From Lotus japonicus (lineage: Eukaryota; Streptophyta; Magnoliopsida; Fabales; Fabaceae), in NCBI RefSeq assembly GCF_012489685.1, contig NC_080044.1, positions 26,516,369 through 26,580,368 on the forward strand: a stretch of 64,000 bases of DNA, given 5' to 3'. This document shows, in pieces, positions 59,494 through 64,000 of this stretch. A program made the translations under genes and the position numbers. Position 1 is the first letter of the stretch. Each line of letters begins with the position of its first letter. The notes under the pieces were generated by a model. The model ran no database searches, was not told the origin of the DNA, and worked only from the letters and a program-made list of their open reading frames with translations.

Positions 59494-59787
59494 CCAGGGA
59501 CCTGAATTTGAATTAAAACTATTTCTGATGTCACAGTTAGGTCCCTATAGAATAGGTCGGTTATTCACTTTGGTCCTTCAGAGTTAAATCAGTTTGCAGT
59601 TTAGTCCTTCCTGAAATAATTTTTTATTCTCATCCTTATCCTTTGAATTCTCTAGAACTTGATTTCATCCTTATCCTTATCTTGATTTTTATTTTTATTT
59701 TATTATACTATAATAATTGCATTAATAATAATACTAATTAAAATACTCCTATTATTTCTAGTTGAGGGAAAAATTTAGGTCGTTACA
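59494..59787 (-). mobile_element. Truncated family A LTR tail inside LTR B
   Basis: It matches 39576-39869 in length and sequence, including the GGTCCTTCAG variant of LTR 3, and ends GGTCGTTACA followed by ATATG. The left joint (CATAACCAGGGACC) has about three bases, AAC, common to both parents. Confidence 0.92.
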
Positions 59788-60181
59788 ATATGCAATCCGG
59801 AACGGATGGACATCATCGGATCAGCCCTTCACCAGCCACGGTGGTGCCATTTCGGCCCGTGATGTCTCTTACTCCCACAGGGTAGTCAGATCAGCAGTAA
59901 ACCCGTAGGTCTGCCATTTCGGTCTGCTACAAGAGACGTCTACAAACGCTCTTTCACGGCATTCCGGGTCTTATGACCATTTTGGAAACCGACGAGGTCC
60001 AGAGTACTTCCTGTGTTAATACCTCATTAATGTTGCATGTATGCAAAATGATTAGTCAAACAACGTCTCCGACCTCACTCGACACGTCGCCACGTGTTCT
60101 AGGGAAGTTAAAGTCTCTAAAAGCTTACCCTAAGGTAAAGTCGATTCTGCGACCAAAAGACACACTTCATAACGACACATA

Positions 60182-60301
60182 GCTGCTCCAACAGCACCAC
60201 TACACACGCTGCTCCAACAGCACAATAACACACGCTGCTCCAACAGCACAACAATAAACGCTGCTCCAACAGCACAACATCAAACGCTGCTCCAACAGCA
60301 C
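60182..60301. repeat. GCTGCTCCAACAGCAC minisatellite in LTR B (right)
   Basis: Same five-unit block as at 40264-40383, unchanged in length. Confidence 0.9.
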
Positions 60302-62555
60302 AACGACAACATACTCAACACTTGGATCCGACGACACTCCTCGTTTTCCAAAATTAAGATTTCACTTCCAATGCCTTCCTTCGAGGTTGTTATCATTACT
60401 TAAAGATTTAGAGGTTATTTAAGGTATTATGAGTTTTCTTTATAAAATAGATTCCATTTTGTCTTATCGCAAGTCTTATACATTTGCAGGATCTCCCAAT
60501 CCCAAGTCGCTTCCAGAGGAGGTCTCGATCCACTAAACAAAATCAAGGCCCGAACCTCGTTCGTCCTATCAAACTTTCTCAAAACTCTCAAAATAAAATC
60601 GGCATGACCTGCCCGCTATTCTCACCATTCAGAATCTCAGATTTCCAGTGTAAAGCATATTTAAATCATCACAATCAACAACATGTCATATATCAAGAAA
60701 TCTCAACATTAACACTTAGCACTTAGCATATAAAGCATGCACCACACATCCTAGATTACCCACATAGCACATAGCATGTAAGTCAATCTTCAAAAACATT
60801 CAGTAGATGAATCATCTACATTGTCAGCCGAAGCCTCAGAAAACATTTTCAATCACACACAATCTCAGTGCATAAACAGTAAACAATGTCGAAACATCGA
60901 CCCTAAGCATTAACTAGAGATTCAGTGAGAAGCCCTCACCTGAAAGTTCTCCAGAATGATCAACTAGTGCTTCCTCGCACTCAAAGTGTTGCTCCTCGGG
61001 AAATTCCTCAAAAGTTCCTTTAAAACAAAATCACAGAATTCTATAAGAATCTATCGGAAACTAAGTTATCGATACTTACTAAGGTTACTCGAAGTAATCT
61101 ATACTCTAAGGTACGATAATCTAGCGCGAAAGACAAGTTTTCGGAAAAGGAAATTTCTTCCTCCCCCTCTAATAGGCTCGGCCACTTTTCACAATTAAGG
61201 GGCTCGATTTTTCTTCGATCAAACTTGGTTCCTATGCTTTCATAAGCCGTAACTAAGGGTATTCTGAACTCGGAAAAATTATCGGATCAAAAACTGTCGC
61301 AGGGGTATTTTGGTCATGATTTTTAACTTAGGATTTTCAAAACTGAAATCCCAAAAATAAAATTTTGCAGGGACGTCACCAACGACGTTTATGACAACTA
61401 ATCCTACTAGCACTAAGCTAAGGCGATAGTTTACAGCCTAAAGGTTGGAACTTTACTCAAAAACTACATAAATGGGTATTTTAGGCTAGAATTGATTCCG
61501 GCGGAATTCCGGCGACATAACGGAAAATCTAATCCGGCAGAAGTGATCTTGGGCACATATAGAAGAGGTTTAGAATCAGAAATGAAAGATTCAGGATAGT
61601 TTTGCAAAAACCCATAAACTATCCACTCAGAAAACTCTACAGAAAAGCTATGGAAAAAGCGATCGGAGGTAAGGATTAGCGACTATACCTCGAAGCCTTG
61701 AAGCAGCAACTGATTGATCGACGATCAAGCAAGGTTTGAAGAAAAGCTCTTCTTCCTCTTCCTTCTATGGAGCTCGCGGCCTTGGAGAGAAAATGGAGGA
61801 GTTCTTGTAATTTTTCTCACCTTTCTTGCTATATATAGAAAATGGTAATTCGCGGGAAAATGAAAGTTTCGCGAATCAGATTTTTCCGGCATCATTCTCC
61901 ATGAATTCTAAGATAGGTTTTGGCAAAGGAATTCCTAAGCTAAGAAGATGTCTCCTTGTATTTTTGGCAACTAATGCAAAGTCGGTGCAAAGTCGGTGTA
62001 AAACTATTTTACCCGATAAGTTGCTTTTTGCATCGAATGTCGGAATAGAAAACTTCCTTCGGAAGAAAGATTGAAATCATCAAGAGAAATGGGTGTACGC
62101 GTGTAGAATATTCATTTGAAGCTCTGAATAGATAAAGTCTTCATTGTCGAGAAATTCTAGGGTTTTGAAATACCAGGGTTTCGGTTTCGGCAAACTTTCG
62201 ATGATTGGAATCGGACGTTCGTAGATCCTAGAGTTTCGCCTCGAAACGATTTTGATATATGGAAAAAGAGAAGTTCTAACATTTCTCTGAAGATTTTTGG
62301 AATTAACTTCCGTCGTGCCTAAAAGTGAAAATTAGCTATATACTAGGGTTTCTGACCTAGGTTTAAGCGTGTAACGATCGTGCTATAACTTTTATCGACA
62401 TCCATACGATCCTCAGACTTTTCCAGAACTTTCTCCTTCATAAATTTATTTCATTTGGTAAACTCTAGTTCAGGTTTCCCTTCACGATACATCAACCCTA
62501 ATCGTGAATAAGAAGTTTATTCACTTAGCATAAGCTTAAAAACTTGGGTTTTACA

Positions 62556-62864
62556 AAGAACATAGAGATGAGGTACGATACCCATAGTGAGAGGATCGTG
62601 ATGTGAGAATCTAGAGAGAGTAAGAGCGTAACCGCTTAGAGAGAGAAAGTAACTGAATTTTAAGCTTGTATTTCTCAAATGAGCTCAGAGTCCCTTACAA
62701 TTGGTAACCGCTCCCTATTTATAGATTCGGGGGTTGGGCTTGGCGCCCCTAATTTCTCCTAATGGGCCAGTTGGGCCTCCCGGGAGAAGGCCCAATTTCC
62801 TGGCTCGCATGTCGCCCCAGGCTGGCGCGCCTGGGCGAGGGACTCTAGGGTCTCGCCTAGTCCA
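62556..62864 (-). repeat. LTR of element E, second part
   Basis: It begins with the duplicated AAGAA and continues the LTR started at 24320, aligning with LTR D through TCCCTTACAATTG, the TATA box CTATAAATAG (minus strand, 62715-62724) and the end AGTCCA. Rejoined length is about 319 bp. Confidence 0.8.
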
Positions 62865-63501
62865 CAAGTCCACAAGACACCGAGCTCGAGGCATGAGAGC
62901 TGAGTGTGTCTTTTAAGAAAAAACACAAGGCGAAAGTCATGAGTAAGCTACCTAAAGCCGAAACCTAATGACTTAAAACAATTGCCAACATGGCTTGATA
63001 ACTAGAGCCTAGGGCTAATTCTTTGATTTTCCTAGCGAATTCCCTTGATCCCACGAGTCCACAAGTTGGCTCGTGGCGTCAGCGCTTGGATCCCTCGCAC
63101 CGTTCCAGCAATGATCGCCGTGGACCATGATGAATTGATGCGTGTAAGCCACATGTAACGCATTAGGATAACACAAAGTCCAACGAATCTACAAAATCTT
63201 AACCGCTATCTCTGATATGTCCCTTCAAATCACAATAAAGTCTGTCAATTTGAATTTAAACCAATGAACTTCAGCGGTTGCAACTTTTCACTTATTGTGC
63301 CGTTCCCATTCCCCCAAAAACCGCGTCACGTTCTCCCAGTGTAATCATTTCACCTTACCACGATTTCCCAACCGCTACTCACTTTAACTTTTAAATCCCC
63401 CTTGTTCCATCATTCACCACTTCTGAAATCCTCATATCTTGCCAAAATTGACACCCTAGCACCCTACCCCATCTTCACTCCACTCTTCTCCTTTGGCAAG
63501 A
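62865..63501 (+). other. Leader region of the antisense gene in E
   Basis: The first part (CACAAGACACCGAGCTCGAGG) matches the sequence just inside D's LTR. The rest corresponds in position to D's antisense promoter and leader but is diverged. A weak TTTAAAT near 63390 could be a TATA relic. No other feature is seen. Confidence 0.5.
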
Positions 63502-64000
63502 ATGACTTCCCCACGCCGTACTAAAAACCCCCGTTCAAAAGGCCATTTGCCAAACCTCTGAATTGTCCTCCCATGAGTCTGTTACTCAGATGGCCCGCTA
63601 GGTTGGTGGGTTTTGCTACGAGAAATCCCTCAAAGACGTTCTTGTCACCGGGAGATGCCTATCGATTCGCCGACCCTGACAGCACCGTGCGGTTGACCAT
63701 TGAGTGGAGAGACCCCACTTCTTTTATGTCTACGAATATCTATTCGTCAACCTGGGAATCAAACAACCCTTCTCCCCTTTCCTTCGCCAAATTATGATGG
63801 AAATCAATGTGGCCCCCTGCCAACTACATCAGAACGCCTTAGCCTTCGTTCGTTGTTTTGAGATTCTCTGCGATGCCGTTGGCCTTGAACCAAAAACCGC
63901 CCACTTCTTTTACTTCTACGCCGTGGAGCCGAAGTCTTTAAAAACCAAAACCCCAAGGTGGGTTTCCCTGAAATCACGCACAGGCCGCCAGCGTCTCCAC
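63502..64000 (+). pseudogene. Antisense transposon-domain gene of E, 5' part, broken
   Basis: An ATG at 63502 opens only 19 codons before a stop. A frame through SPGDAYRFADPDSTVRL..EWRDP then loses one base near 63712. The frame beginning at 63704 runs open to the window end with HFFYVYEYLF, GIKQPFSPFLRQ, INVAPCQLHQNALAFVRCFEIL and WVSLKSRTGRQRLH, which aligns well with residues about 110-210 of the antisense protein of D. It is therefore a relative of that gene in another Tat element, damaged in its N-terminal part. The remainder lies outside the window. Confidence 0.75.

Larger units (their letters stand above)
24335..62555 (-). mobile_element. Element B: chromovirus-like gypsy element with 3.7-kb LTRs, itself invaded
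   Basis: The element begins TGTAACACCC and its right end is TTTTACA, with target duplication AAGAA at 24330-24334 and 62556-62560. The left LTR is 24335-25258 plus 39870-42637, the right LTR 58189-62555; without insertions each is 3687 bp and they differ at only about half a dozen positions seen by eye. A tRNA-iMet PBS adjoins the right LTR. The interior (42638-45102 and 57123-58188) keeps gag zinc knuckles but only decayed pol. Family A sits inside the left LTR and element C in the interior. B was probably already non-autonomous when it inserted. Confidence 0.88.
58189..62555 (-). repeat. 5' LTR of B, chimeric with an A-insertion scar
   Basis: 4367 bp instead of 3687. 58189-59112 equals the left LTR up to the A target ATATG. 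59113-59493 is the normal continuation. 59494-59787 is the last 294 bp of a family A LTR, then ATATG (59788-59792), and 59793-62555 restarts the continuation and runs to the end. So 381 bp of B LTR are present twice around a truncated A tail. A TATA box CTATATATAG on the minus strand is at 61829-61838. Confidence 0.9.
24320..64000 (-). mobile_element. Element E: Tat-type element, split by B and cut by the window end
   Basis: The LTR begins TGTTCTATCCAAGAA at 24320, is interrupted by element B at 24335, and resumes at 62561 (CATAGAGATGAGG) after the duplicated AAGAA. Rejoined, it aligns with the D LTR (TGTTCTGGGAATGAACATTGAGGG). Right of the LTR come a leader and the start of an antisense gene related to that of D. 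The rest of E lies beyond the window, so its own target duplication cannot be checked. Confidence 0.8.

Overview
The window is plant nuclear DNA from a repeat-dense region, probably pericentromeric or another satellite-rich block. It holds plant-type LTR retrotransposons (Sirevirus-like copia, chromodomain gypsy and Tat-lineage gypsy) and an AT-rich satellite. No ordinary host gene, rRNA, tRNA gene or CRISPR is visible. The style of the copia LTRs and of the antisense 'putative gypsy type transposon' gene recalls papilionoid legumes. That is recognition from memory, not proof, and the species cannot be named.

Left part (1-23158): a tandem satellite of about 1.01 kb per unit (1-1927, 3952-4092, 11686-12778, 17521-23158) has been hit three times. 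A solo LTR (1928-3951, TSD TTAAT) belongs to family A. Element D (4093-11685, TSD AAAGG) is a Tat-type element with identical 279-bp LTRs, a minus-strand gag-protease gene, no reverse transcriptase or integrase, and an intact spliced antisense gene of 820 codons. Element F (12779-17520, TSD AATGC) is a Sirevirus-type element carrying only gag, which has lost its zinc knuckle.

Right part (23159-64000): after a LINE ORF1 fragment (23159-24319) lies a nest. Element E (Tat-type, LTR starting at 24320 and resuming at 62561) is split by element B (24335-62555, TSD AAGAA, 3.7-kb LTRs). B's left LTR is split by family A in the form LTR-pol-LTR-pol-LTR (25259-39869, TSD ATATG). B's internal region is split by element C (45108-57117, TSD TCTTA), a nearly complete Sirevirus with gag (frameshifted), pol, a 952-codon third ORF and a small antisense gene. 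E continues past the window end with a broken relative of D's antisense gene. All these LTR elements read on the minus strand, so the LTR at lower coordinates is the 3' LTR in each case.

Two themes stand out. First, most elements have very similar or identical LTRs and clean TSDs but defective coding regions (D lacks pol; F is gag only; A lacks gag and has altered protease and RT active sites; B's interior is decayed; C's gag is frameshifted), which suggests recent mobilisation in trans. Second, two unrelated lineages (Tat element D and Sirevirus C) each carry an antisense gene with its own TATA box just inside the 3' LTR. A further unusual structure is B's right LTR, which contains a scar of the A insertion that sits whole in B's left LTR, pointing to recombination between the LTRs.
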